From assembly GCA_041821185.1 (NCBI GenBank), contig JBGUBD010000006.1:1-64000 (forward strand): a stretch of 64,000 bases of DNA, given 5' to 3'. Below the pieces are notes generated by a model. That model was not told the origin of the DNA, did not search any database, and worked only from the letters and a program-made list of their open reading frames with translations. The position numbers were made by a program, and so were the translations under genes. This document shows positions 1 through 7,586 of this stretch, in pieces. Each line of letters starts with the position of its first letter. Position 1 is the stretch's first letter. The stretch comes from Phycisphaerales bacterium AB-hyl4 (GTDB taxonomy: Bacteria > Planctomycetota > Phycisphaerae > Phycisphaerales > Phycisphaeraceae).

Positions 1-62
1 GTTACGGCAGTAATGAAAACAATAGGGATGAGCCATCAGACTCGGGCTCTGTATAGGAGGCT

Positions 63-91
63 GAAGCCCACGGCGTGACGCCGTGGGCTTC
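63..91. repeat. 29-nt near-perfect palindrome downstream of murA
   Basis: Two 14-nt arms pair around a single central G. It lies just past the stop codon of the leftward murA gene, so it may end transcription, but no T-run follows on that strand. The arm core AAGCCCACGG is shared with the palindromes at 4978 and 9685, which suggests a dispersed repeat rather than a private terminator. Confidence 0.6.
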
Positions 92-123
92 GAGGGTGCC
101 TGAGAGTCATGTCTGATCCGCAA

Positions 124-1443
124 TTACACCGCATCGCGGTCGACGCGTTCGATGTCCGCGCCGAGTTGTTGCAGGCTCAGCTCCATGCGTTCATAGCCGC
201 GGTCGAGGTGATAAACACGGTTGATCGTCGTGGTCCCTCGTGCCGCGAGGCCGGCGAGCACCAGCCCCGCCGAGGCACGCAGATCGCTGGCCATCACCGG
301 CGCGGCGATCAGCTCACGCACGCCTGACACGAGCACGGTTGGCCCGCTGCGCACCATGTCCGCGCCCATCCGCGCCAGCTCCGCGACGTGGAGAAAACGG
401 TCGGGGAAGATCTTTTCCGTGATGATCGAATTGCCGTCCGCCAGGCAGAGCAGCGCCATCATCTGCGCCTGAAGGTCCGTCGGAAAACCGGGGTGCGGCT
501 GCGTCACCACATGTACGGGCTGCAGGCGGCGCTGCGTGGCGATACGCACACGATCATGCAGGCGGTCTTTGCTCACCGCGCCGTTGCCGTCGTCCGGCTC
601 GACTTCGATGCCCACGAACTTCAATCGATCGAGCAGCGCGGTCAGCGCCAGCGTCGGGAAGTTTTCCAACACCACGTCGCCGTTGGTGATCGCCGAGGCG
701 ATGACGTACGTGCCCGCTTCGATGCGGTCGGGCAGCACGGCGTGGTCGGCGCCTTTAAGTGACTTCACGCCTTCGATGGTGATGCGCGGCGAGCCTGCGC
801 CGGTGATCTTTGCGCCCATCGCGTTGAGCAGGTTGGCCAGGTCTTCCACCTCCGGCTCGCAGGCGGCGGACTCGATGACGGTCGTGCCCTTGGCGAGCGT
901 GGCGGCGCACATGACGTTGGCTGTGCCGAGCACCGTCGAGCCGTTGGGCCCGCCGAGGAACAGGTGGCAGCCGACGAGTCCTTCGCTGGGGGTCTCGGCG
1001 ACGATGTAGCCTTCGTCGAGGCTGATGCGAGCGCCCAGGGCGCGCAGGCCGCGCAGGTGCAGGTCGACCGGGCGATCGCCGATCGCACAGCCGCCGGGCA
1101 TCGACACGCGGGCCTCGCCCCGCCGAGCGAGCAGCGGCCCGAGCACGCAGATGCCCGCGCGCATGGTCCGCATGATTTCGTAGGTGGCCTGCGAGTTGGT
1201 GTCAGCCGAGGTGTGCAGCTTCAGCGAGCGGTTGCCTTCGCCGGTGCGTGTGACTTCACAGCCCAGCGAGGTCAGTAGCCGACCCATTGACCGGATGTCC
1301 GCCAGGTCGGGCACGTCCTGCAGTGTGATCGGCTTGTCGCTGAGCAACGCGGCCGCCATCAGTGGCAGGCTCGCGTTTTTCGAGCCATGCACACGAAACG
1401 TTCCGCGTAGCCGTTTACCGCCATGAATTACGAATGCGTCCAT
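124..1443 (-). CDS. murA: UDP-N-acetylglucosamine 1-carboxyvinyltransferase (MurA)
   Basis: This enzyme catalyses the first committed step of peptidoglycan synthesis in the cytoplasm, moving enolpyruvyl from phosphoenolpyruvate to UDP-GlcNAc. The 439 residues are full length for the EPSP-synthase fold. Lys22 sits in the N-terminal SKNA motif, and the catalytic loop MPGGCAIGDRPVDLHL carries the expected Cys119, the fosfomycin-target residue. The start is the first ATG of the frame. Presence of MurA fits a planctomycete with a peptidoglycan wall. The next gene upstream on the same strand (msrB) ends about 57 nt away, so the two may be co-transcribed. Confidence 0.97.
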   Translation of the reverse strand: MDAFVIHGGKRLRGTFRVHGSKNASLPLMAAALLSDKPITLQDVPDLADIRSMGRLLTSLGCEVTRTGEGNRSLKLHTSADTNSQATYEIMRTMRAGICVLGPLLARRGEARVSMPGGCAIGDRPVDLHLRGLRALGARISLDEGYIVAETPSEGLVGCHLFLGGPNGSTVLGTANVMCAATLAKGTTVIESAACEPEVEDLANLLNAMGAKITGAGSPRITIEGVKSLKGADHAVLPDRIEAGTYVIASAITNGDVVLENFPTLALTALLDRLKFVGIEVEPDDGNGAVSKDRLHDRVRIATQRRLQPVHVVTQPHPGFPTDLQAQMMALLCLADGNSIITEKIFPDRFLHVAELARMGADMVRSGPTVLVSGVRELIAAPVMASDLRASAGLVLAGLAARGTTTINRVYHLDRGYERMELSLQQLGADIERVDRDAV

Positions 1444-1500
1444 GCGGTCAAGTTGTCGCAGATTCCGCCCCGCGCGGCAAGCCCGCCAACGTCGGCGGCC

Positions 1501-2136
1501 TTACTCGTCCGGCTTGAAATTCAACGACACCGAATTGATGCAATATCGCAACCCCGTCGGCTGCGGCCCATCTTCAAAGACATGGCCCAGGTGTCCGCCG
1601 CAGCGTTTGCAGAGCACTTCCACGCGGTTCATGCCGTGGCTGGTGTCGCGTTGCAACTCGATATTGTCGTTGTTCGCCACATCGTAAAAGCTCGGCCAGC
1701 CGCAGCCGGACTCGAACTTCGTGCCCGAGGCGAACAGCTCCGCGCCGCAGGCGATGCAGACATACGTGCCTGTTTCGTCGTGTTCGTTGTATTGGCCGGT
1801 GAACGGCCGTTCCGTGCCCTTTTCGCGGACGACGCGATACTGCTCGGGCGTGAGCTGCTCGCGCCACTGGTCTTCATGTTTTTCGATATCGCGTTGCATG
1901 GGCGGGGTCTCCGTGATCGTAATGCGAGTCAGGCCGAAGTCGAGTTTGGTGATCGCCTGTGACGCGGCCGACGTTGTCGCCGTCGCCGCCGTCGTCGAGG
2001 CCTGGCTGTGTCCCGTCGCCTCGACAGGCGCGGCAGTCGAGCGGGTGTCGGCCTCGCAGGCCGGCAGCACCCCGACGGCAATGATCAACAGCACATACGC
2101 GTTCAGCCCGAAGCGACGCCGACGGAAGTTAATCAT
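1501..2136 (-). CDS. msrB: Lipoprotein peptide-methionine (R)-S-oxide reductase (MsrB)
   Basis: MsrB reduces methionine-R-sulfoxide in damaged proteins. The mature domain (about residues 75-211) has two zinc-type CxxC pairs (CIAC and CKRC), the [10 protein letters not shown] motif and the catalytic Cys199 in RYCINS. The N-terminus is basic and then hydrophobic, ending in a lipobox with LPAC, Cys27 being the predicted lipidated residue. The enzyme is therefore probably tethered in the cell envelope. A low-complexity Ala/Thr linker separates the lipid anchor from the catalytic domain. It is divergent from the WG-repeat gene, with about 97 nt between their starts. Confidence 0.95.
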   Translation of the reverse strand: MINFRRRRFGLNAYVLLIIAVGVLPACEADTRSTAAPVEATGHSQASTTAATATTSAASQAITKLDFGLTRITITETPPMQRDIEKHEDQWREQLTPEQYRVVREKGTERPFTGQYNEHDETGTYVCIACGAELFASGTKFESGCGWPSFYDVANNDNIELQRDTSHGMNRVEVLCKRCGGHLGHVFEDGPQPTGLRYCINSVSLNFKPDE

Positions 2137-2233
2137 GGCGGAACCTTTTGCTGCCGGTTTTTCGCCGCCGCACCAGTGGGGCGTGATACACTCAACCAGG
2201 GGCCCGGGGTTTTTATTCTAGGCGGGGTGCAGC

Positions 2234-3496
2234 ATGTTCCAAACGCTCGGCCAACGGTTACGGCAATTACAGGTCATCCTGCTCGTCGGCCTGCTGCTGA
2301 CGAGCCCGGCAAACGCCAGCCAGCCTGACGCCAGCGAGCTACTGCAAGGTCGGCCGGTTTTCTCCGGCGTTCAGTGGGTCGACCCCCGCCTCGACGAAGC
2401 GCTCTACCCCGTCAACATCAACAACTGGTGGGGCCTGATGAATCGCCAGGGCGACCTGGTCGTCTATCCCCAATTCGACTGGGCCGACTACACATGGGAC
2501 GGCCGTATCCGCGTCGTCCGCGACGAACGCACCGGCTTCATCAACGGCGCAGGCGGCTGGCTGACCGACCCGATCTACCCCTACGCCGACCGTTACGCCG
2601 ATGGGTATGCCGTCATCGGCGACGGCGAACGGTTCGGCTATCTCGACAAGGCGGGACGCGTGTTCCTGCCGATTGAGCTCGATGGGGCGCTGCGGTTTCA
2701 GGAAGGCATGGCGGCGGTGCAGCAGGGCGATCGCGTCGGCTACATCGACCGCCGGGGCGAACTGGCGATCCCGCTCGCCTTCGCCCGCGCCCGCTCGTTC
2801 CACCAGGGCAGGGCGGTCGTGCAGTTGCCCGAAGATGGCCCCAACCCCGGCATGCTCGGCTATATCGACAAACGCGGTGAGCTGATCTTCGCTGACACGC
2901 AGGGCGACTTCTCACACCTGGGCGATTTTCACGACGGCCTCGCTCGCGTCCGCGTGCATGGCAAGTGGGGCTACTTCGATCGCAGCTTCCGCTTGCGCAT
3001 CGAGCCCAGCTACGAGCAGGCAGGCGACTTCCACGACGGCCTCGCCCGCGTGATGCGCGACGGGCGATGGGGCTATATCGACAAGGCTGGCCGACTGGTT
3101 GTCGACACGCGATACGACGACGCCAGCGACTTCGCCGACGGCCTGGCGATGGTCGGACTCGGCGACGAGCACGGCTACGTCAACCGCATGGGCGATCACC
3201 GCATCGCACTCCAGTTCAATCACGCCCAACCGTTTTTCCGCAACCTCGCACGCGTTTCGATTGACAACAGCTTTGCGTATGTCGACGTGTCCGGCCGAGC
3301 GGTGTGGGACCCGCGCGCTCCGCTTCGACAGATCCGCAACCGCACCACCCGCCTGCGGGCCGACCCGGAGTTTCAATATCTGCGCCGTTACCGTCGCGGC
3401 GCCGTGCCCCCGCCGCCGCAGCGTGCGCCGATGCCCGAGCCCTACCCGCCCGATCACGAGTATGAGCCGGAGCTGCCCCGGCCGCCCGTGCCGTGA
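2234..3496 (+). CDS. Secreted WG-repeat protein
   Basis: The 420-residue protein starts with a signal peptide (about residues 1-29, ending SPANA). It is then built of tandem WG/KWG repeats from about residue 45 to 350: units such as WGLMNRQG, FGYLDKAG, VGYIDRRG, WGYFDRS and WGYIDKAG recur roughly every 35-50 residues. The tail is rich in proline, arginine and glutamate. WG repeats form beta-propeller-like or solenoid binding surfaces, and no enzymatic residues are visible. Its substrate is unknown. Envelope or periplasmic location is inferred from the signal peptide. Confidence 0.85.
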   Translation: MFQTLGQRLRQLQVILLVGLLLTSPANASQPDASELLQGRPVFSGVQWVDPRLDEALYPVNINNWWGLMNRQGDLVVYPQFDWADYTWDGRIRVVRDERTGFINGAGGWLTDPIYPYADRYADGYAVIGDGERFGYLDKAGRVFLPIELDGALRFQEGMAAVQQGDRVGYIDRRGELAIPLAFARARSFHQGRAVVQLPEDGPNPGMLGYIDKRGELIFADTQGDFSHLGDFHDGLARVRVHGKWGYFDRSFRLRIEPSYEQAGDFHDGLARVMRDGRWGYIDKAGRLVVDTRYDDASDFADGLAMVGLGDEHGYVNRMGDHRIALQFNHAQPFFRNLARVSIDNSFAYVDVSGRAVWDPRAPLRQIRNRTTRLRADPEFQYLRRYRRGAVPPPPQRAPMPEPYPPDHEYEPELPRPPVP

Positions 3497-3549
3497 CGGT
3501 GATGTCACGCGACGTCATGCCATGTCATGTCATACCACGCGATGCGCGC

Positions 3550-3594
3550 AAAAAGACGCCCAGCCGGACGACAAGGTCATCAACAGCTGGGCGT
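3550..3594 (-). terminator. Rho-independent terminator for ahpD (minus strand)
   Basis: A perfect 9-bp stem (arms 3556-3564 and 3586-3594) with a 21-nt loop is followed on the minus strand by five T residues. It lies directly downstream of ahpD. The long loop lowers confidence a little. Confidence 0.6.
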
Positions 3595-3631
3595 GCGGGG
3601 TGGGGCTGGGTTGTAGTCGATTAAATCATCA

Positions 3632-4168
3632 TCATAGCGACAAAGCTGTCGCGACGCCATTGATCACCGAAGCGATGCGCACCGAGTCGTGCACATGCTC
3701 TTCACTCAGGCCGTGCTTCTTGATGCTCGCTTCGTGGGCGTTGACGCACATCTGGCAGCCGGACAGGGCGGCACATGCCATCGCGAACAGTTCGAAATCG
3801 ACCTTGCTGGTCGCTGGCTGCGCCATCCGCGACATGCGCAGGCGGGCCGGCATCTTGTACGCTTCCGACTCGATCAGATGCCGAAAGCGGTAATAGGTTG
3901 TATTCATCGCCATCAGGGCCGCGGCGGCTTTGGCGTCTTCGATGACATCTTCGCCGACGTCCGCCGCCTTCGCGTCCGCGAGCAGCGCGTCGCTGAGTTC
4001 CTCGCATCGCACGAAGTATGCCGACGCCAGCGCCGTGCCCCAGACCTGCGATTGGGTGAGCTTCTCCGGCCGAAGCACGGATTGGAGATTCAGCCGTAGA
4101 TCCTTCGCGAGGTCCGGCAGCTTGTCTCGCAGCGCGTCGATGGCAGGGGTGGTGATGGTGTCACTCAT
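3632..4168 (-). CDS. ahpD: Alkyl hydroperoxide reductase AhpD-type carboxymuconolactone decarboxylase
   Basis: AhpD is a small helical peroxidase/reductase that recycles the peroxiredoxin AhpC. The 178 residues match the usual length. The active-site motif CQMCVNAHE is present, with Cys138, Cys141 and His145. The gene lies directly downstream of ahpC on the same strand, as in mycobacteria, where AhpD links AhpC to a dihydrolipoamide-based donor. The lpdA gene 2 kb away is a conceivable partner, which is inference. A long inverted repeat sits between ahpC and ahpD and may modulate readthrough. Confidence 0.93.
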   Translation of the reverse strand: MSDTITTPAIDALRDKLPDLAKDLRLNLQSVLRPEKLTQSQVWGTALASAYFVRCEELSDALLADAKAADVGEDVIEDAKAAAALMAMNTTYYRFRHLIESEAYKMPARLRMSRMAQPATSKVDFELFAMACAALSGCQMCVNAHEASIKKHGLSEEHVHDSVRIASVINGVATALSL

Positions 4169-4184
4169 GGGAAATCCAAATTTA

Positions 4185-4271
4185 GTGATCTGGCGATTTG
4201 GTGATCAGAAAGACAACACGTATGTCGTCTTCGGCGTTCGGCGACTTCACATCGCCAAATCGCCAGATCAC
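4185..4271. repeat. Long inverted repeat between ahpC and ahpD
   Basis: The arms at 4185-4205 and 4251-4271 are 21 nt each with one mismatch, separated by 45 nt. The arm sequence is itself made of repeated TGGCGATTTGGTGAT-like words and continues beyond the right arm (ATCACCAAATCACCAAAT). An RNA hairpin here could stabilise or attenuate the ahpC-ahpD transcript. A dispersed repeat is the other possibility. Confidence 0.7.
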
Positions 4272-4289
4272 CAAATCACCAAATAAAAA

Positions 4290-4817
4290 TCACACTTCCA
4301 GGTACGGGTCGCCCGACTGCCAGTTGCAGGGGCACAACTCGTCCGACTGGATGCCGTCGAGCACGCGGAGCGTTTCTTCGACGCTTCGGCCGACGCTGAG
4401 GTTGTTCACAGTCACCCACTGGATCACGCCTTGCGGATCGACGACGTACGTCGCTCGCAGGCAGACTGTCTCGTTCGGGCAGAGCACGCCCAGTTCGCCC
4501 GCCAGCTTCTGCGCCGCCAGCAGCGGATACTGCAAGTCGCGCAGGTCGTCGTGGCTCTTCCGCCACGCCTGGTGCGAAAACTCGTTGTCCGTGCTCGCGC
4601 CGTACACCACGGCGTCGCGGTCGGCGAAGTCCTTCACCTTCTTGGAAAACTCCACCAGTTCCGTCGGGCAGACGAACGTGAAGTCCTTGGGATAGAACAC
4701 GAACACTTTCCACTTGCCTTCGTGCGTGCCGCTGTTGATATCGACAAGGTCTTCCTTCTCAAGGCCGACGCACGCTTTGCAATTGAATTCCGGGAACTTT
4801 TCGCCAACGGTCAGCAT
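4290..4817 (-). CDS. ahpC: Peroxiredoxin AhpC
   Basis: A typical 2-Cys peroxiredoxin of the actinobacterial AhpC type, 175 residues. It reduces hydrogen peroxide, organic peroxides and probably peroxynitrite. The peroxidatic Cys50 lies in DFTFVCPTE, with Thr47 as expected. The C-terminal DELCPCNW carries Cys162 and Cys164, matching the double resolving cysteines of mycobacterial AhpC. It precedes ahpD in the same direction. A strong sigma70-like promoter lies upstream at 4925-4952. Confidence 0.95.
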   Translation of the reverse strand: MLTVGEKFPEFNCKACVGLEKEDLVDINSGTHEGKWKVFVFYPKDFTFVCPTELVEFSKKVKDFADRDAVVYGASTDNEFSHQAWRKSHDDLRDLQYPLLAAQKLAGELGVLCPNETVCLRATYVVDPQGVIQWVTVNNLSVGRSVEETLRVLDGIQSDELCPCNWQSGDPYLEV

Positions 4818-4924
4818 GAGTTCATACCTCTCTCGCCTTCTCAGGCGGGTTCACAAAAAACCACAAAAATTTTGTTCGGAAACACCAACAATGCGGGATG
4901 CCGCCGCAAGACGGCACGAGCCAT

Positions 4925-4952
4925 AGATTAGAATCTTTCCAAGCAATGTCAA
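4925..4952 (-). promoter_or_regulatory. ahpC promoter with palindrome over the -10 box
   Basis: On the minus strand a perfect -35 TTGACA (4947-4952) is followed after 16 nt by a -10 TAATCT (4925-4930). The -10 lies inside a 12-nt palindrome, AGATT-CT-AATCT (4925-4936). An operator over the -10 box suits repression by a peroxide sensor of the Fur/PerR type, but no such regulator is seen in the window. Confidence 0.6.
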
Positions 4953-4977
4953 GTCAAGGAAAATGCTTTTTCAGGCA

Positions 4978-5011
4978 AAGCCCACGGATGTAGCGCAGCG
5001 AATCCGTGGGG
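4978..5011. repeat. Dispersed palindromic repeat, copy 1
   Basis: The sequence begins AAGCCCACGGAT and ends AATCCGTGGGG, around a GTAGCGCAGCG centre. The reverse complement of 9685-9719 matches it almost base for base. It follows the purU stop codon and is itself followed by a second partial arm (ATCCGTGGGG at 5014-5023). This is a REP-like intergenic element. Confidence 0.7.
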
Positions 5012-5029
5012 CAATCCGTGGGGGCGCGA

Positions 5030-5917
5030 TCACTCCGCGTGTTCCAGAAACCGCGTTAACCCCGGCCGAAACACGACCTTGTCCTCCACCACGACAAGCT
5101 TTTCATCCAGGAACATCTGCACCGCCTGCGAGAGCACTCGGCTTTCCAGTTCGACGCCCTTTTTCCGCACGTCCGACGCCGAGTCTTTGCCCACGTCGAT
5201 GTGGAAAACGTCCTGCAGGATGATGGGCCCTTCATCGAGCGCTTCAGTTACGAAGTGCGCGGTGCACCCCGTCACGCGCACGCCCTGCTCCCACGCCTGG
5301 TGGTACGGCCGAGCGCCGGGGAAGTAAGGCAGCAACGACGGGTGAATGTTGATGATCTTGTATCGAAACGCTTCGACCATCTGCGGGGGCACGATCTGCA
5401 TATATCGGGCCAGCACGACCAGGTCGGCGTCCATCGCCTTGAGCTGCTCCAGCATCCATTCGAAGTGTGCGCCCTTATCCGTCGCAGTTTTGTACGCGAA
5501 CGGCAGGCCCGCCGCCTTCGCCACCGGTTCGAGGTCCGGGTGGTTGCCCAGCACGCCGACCAGTTCGCCGCGGTAGTGGCCCGCCTGCCAGTCGTCGATG
5601 AGCTGTTTCAGGCAGTGGGGCTCTTTGCTGACGAGCACCGCGACGCGCTTGCGTCGACGTTGATCGTGCAGCGACACGCGAACGTCCATGCCCACATCCA
5701 CGCCCAGCTTCAGCAGGCCGGTGATCAACTCGTCCAGCGACAGGTCCAGCTCGACCAGGTCGACGAGCATGTCCATGAGAAACTGGCCATGCGCGACCTG
5801 CTGTTCCAGGTCGAGAATGTTCACGCCATGTTCCGCCAGGTACGTCGCGAAGCGTGCGACGACGCCTTTCTGGTCCCGGCCGATCACACTGACCACTGCT
5901 TTGACGGGTGTTGCCAT
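5030..5917 (-). CDS. purU: Formyltetrahydrofolate deformylase (PurU)
   Basis: PurU hydrolyses 10-formyltetrahydrofolate to tetrahydrofolate and formate, balancing one-carbon pools and purine synthesis. An N-terminal ACT domain (about residues 5-75) precedes a formyltransferase domain with the INIHPSLLPYFPGARPY motif and the later TEALDEGPII motif, which supply the catalytic His and Asp. The start at 5917 (MATPVKAVVSV) is preferred over the upstream ATG because the ACT domain normally begins right there; this gives 295 residues. It is monocistronic and divergent from lpdA. Confidence 0.93.
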   Translation of the reverse strand: MATPVKAVVSVIGRDQKGVVARFATYLAEHGVNILDLEQQVAHGQFLMDMLVDLVELDLSLDELITGLLKLGVDVGMDVRVSLHDQRRRKRVAVLVSKEPHCLKQLIDDWQAGHYRGELVGVLGNHPDLEPVAKAAGLPFAYKTATDKGAHFEWMLEQLKAMDADLVVLARYMQIVPPQMVEAFRYKIINIHPSLLPYFPGARPYHQAWEQGVRVTGCTAHFVTEALDEGPIILQDVFHIDVGKDSASDVRKKGVELESRVLSQAVQMFLDEKLVVVEDKVVFRPGLTRFLEHAE

Positions 5918-6076
5918 GCCACATCTGCTCCTGTCTTGACACAAGCCGAGGGCTGAGCCACGCCAAGCCTCGGATCGCCGGTGATTGTACTGTCATCGTC
6001 GGCTTCCTGAACGTCGGCGTCCGATCCGCTAAAATCGGGCTTCTATTCGCAACACCCAACCTTGAGACACCAGACC

Positions 6077-7513
6077 ATGGCAGAACAAAGTTTCGATCTC
6101 GTCGTCATCGGCGGCGGCCCCGGCGGGTATGTCGCCGCGATCCGCGCCGCCCAGCTTGGCATGAAAACCGCCTGCGTCGAGCGCGACAAGCTCGGCGGCG
6201 TCTGCCTCAACTGGGGCTGCATCCCGACGAAGGCGCTGCTCGCCGGCGCGGAGTTCTACCATCACCTCAAGCATGAGGCCGACGCCTGGGGCATCGAAGC
6301 CGACAACGTTCGCCACAACTGGGAAAAAGTCATCGGCCGATCGCGCAACGTCGCCGGCCAGATGAACAAAGGCATCCATTTCCTCTTCAAGAAACACAAA
6401 ATCACCCACTTCGAAGGCCACGCCCACATCCCCAAGCAAGGCGTTATCGAAGTCTTCGGCCCGGAAGACACCAGCCGCAAAGGCAAGGCCAAGGAAACCC
6501 TCAAAGCCAAGCACATCCTCATCGCTACCGGCGCAGGCCCGCGCCCATTGCCTGGCGCGGACTTCGATGGCGAGACCGTCATCTCTTCCAAGGAAGCCAT
6601 GGCACTCAAGAAGCAGCCCGAGAAGCTGTTGATCATCGGGGCCGGCGCGATCGGGATGGAGTTCGCCTACTTCTACAATGCCTTCGGCACGGAAGTGACG
6701 GTCGTTGAAATGGTCGACCGCCTGCTGCCGATCGAAGACGAGGAAGTGTCCAAGGCCATCGCCCGCGCGTTCAAGAAGCAGGGCATCAAGTCCTACACCG
6801 GCCATAAGACTGAAAAGATCGAGCGCACCGACAAGGGCATCAAAGCCCACATCTCGCCGATCGATGACAAGGGCAAAGCCAAGCCGTTCACGCTTGAGGC
6901 GGACAAGGTCATTGTCGCCATCGGCGTGAAAGGCAAGTACGACGGCCTGTTTGATGACAAGCTCGGCATTGAGATTTTCAAAGACCACATCAAGGTGGAT
7001 AAGAAAACGTACAAGACCAGCGTCGACGGCATCTATGCGATCGGCGACGTCATCGGCCCGCCGTGGCTGGCCCACGTTGCCAGCGAAGAGGCGATCGTCT
7101 GCGTTGAGAAGATCGCCGGCCATGACGCGGACGACATTGATTACAGCTCGATCCCGGGTTGCACTTACTGCAACCCGCAGGTCGCCTCGCTGGGCCTCAC
7201 CGAACAGGCGTGCAAGGAGCAGAAGCTCGACTACAACGTTGGCAAGTTTCCGTTCACCGCGTCGGGCAAGGCGCAGGCGCTGGGTAACGCTGAGGGCTTT
7301 GTGAAGCTCATTACCGACAAGAAGCATGGCGAAATCCTCGGCGTGCACATGATCGGCGAAAACGTCACCGAGCTCATCGCGGAGCTCGGCCTGGCGAAGA
7401 AACTCGAAGCCACCGCCGACGAGGTGATCGCAACGATTCACGCTCACCCCACGCTCAGCGAAGCGGTGCACGAAGCGGCGTTGGGCACGGACGGACGGAT
7501 GATTCACTTTTAA
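6077..7513 (+). CDS. lpdA: Dihydrolipoyl dehydrogenase
   Basis: The E3 flavoprotein of 2-oxoacid dehydrogenase complexes (or of a stand-alone lipoamide system), 478 residues from the ATG at 6077. It has the FAD-binding GGGPGGYVAAIRAA motif near residue 12, the redox pair Cys43/Cys48 in GGVCLNWGCIPTK, the second nucleotide-binding GAGAIGMEFA and the C-terminal HAHPTLSEAVHEAA with the catalytic His-Glu pair. An insert rich in lysine around residues 130-150 is slightly unusual. No E1 or E2 genes are adjacent. Confidence 0.95.
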   Translation: MAEQSFDLVVIGGGPGGYVAAIRAAQLGMKTACVERDKLGGVCLNWGCIPTKALLAGAEFYHHLKHEADAWGIEADNVRHNWEKVIGRSRNVAGQMNKGIHFLFKKHKITHFEGHAHIPKQGVIEVFGPEDTSRKGKAKETLKAKHILIATGAGPRPLPGADFDGETVISSKEAMALKKQPEKLLIIGAGAIGMEFAYFYNAFGTEVTVVEMVDRLLPIEDEEVSKAIARAFKKQGIKSYTGHKTEKIERTDKGIKAHISPIDDKGKAKPFTLEADKVIVAIGVKGKYDGLFDDKLGIEIFKDHIKVDKKTYKTSVDGIYAIGDVIGPPWLAHVASEEAIVCVEKIAGHDADDIDYSSIPGCTYCNPQVASLGLTEQACKEQKLDYNVGKFPFTASGKAQALGNAEGFVKLITDKKHGEILGVHMIGENVTELIAELGLAKKLEATADEVIATIHAHPTLSEAVHEAALGTDGRMIHF

Positions 7514-7586
7514 TGATCGACCCTGCCGACGCGCGGTCCGCGGTCGACGTTCACAGCAAACCTGATACGAGAAAGTCGAGCCAACC

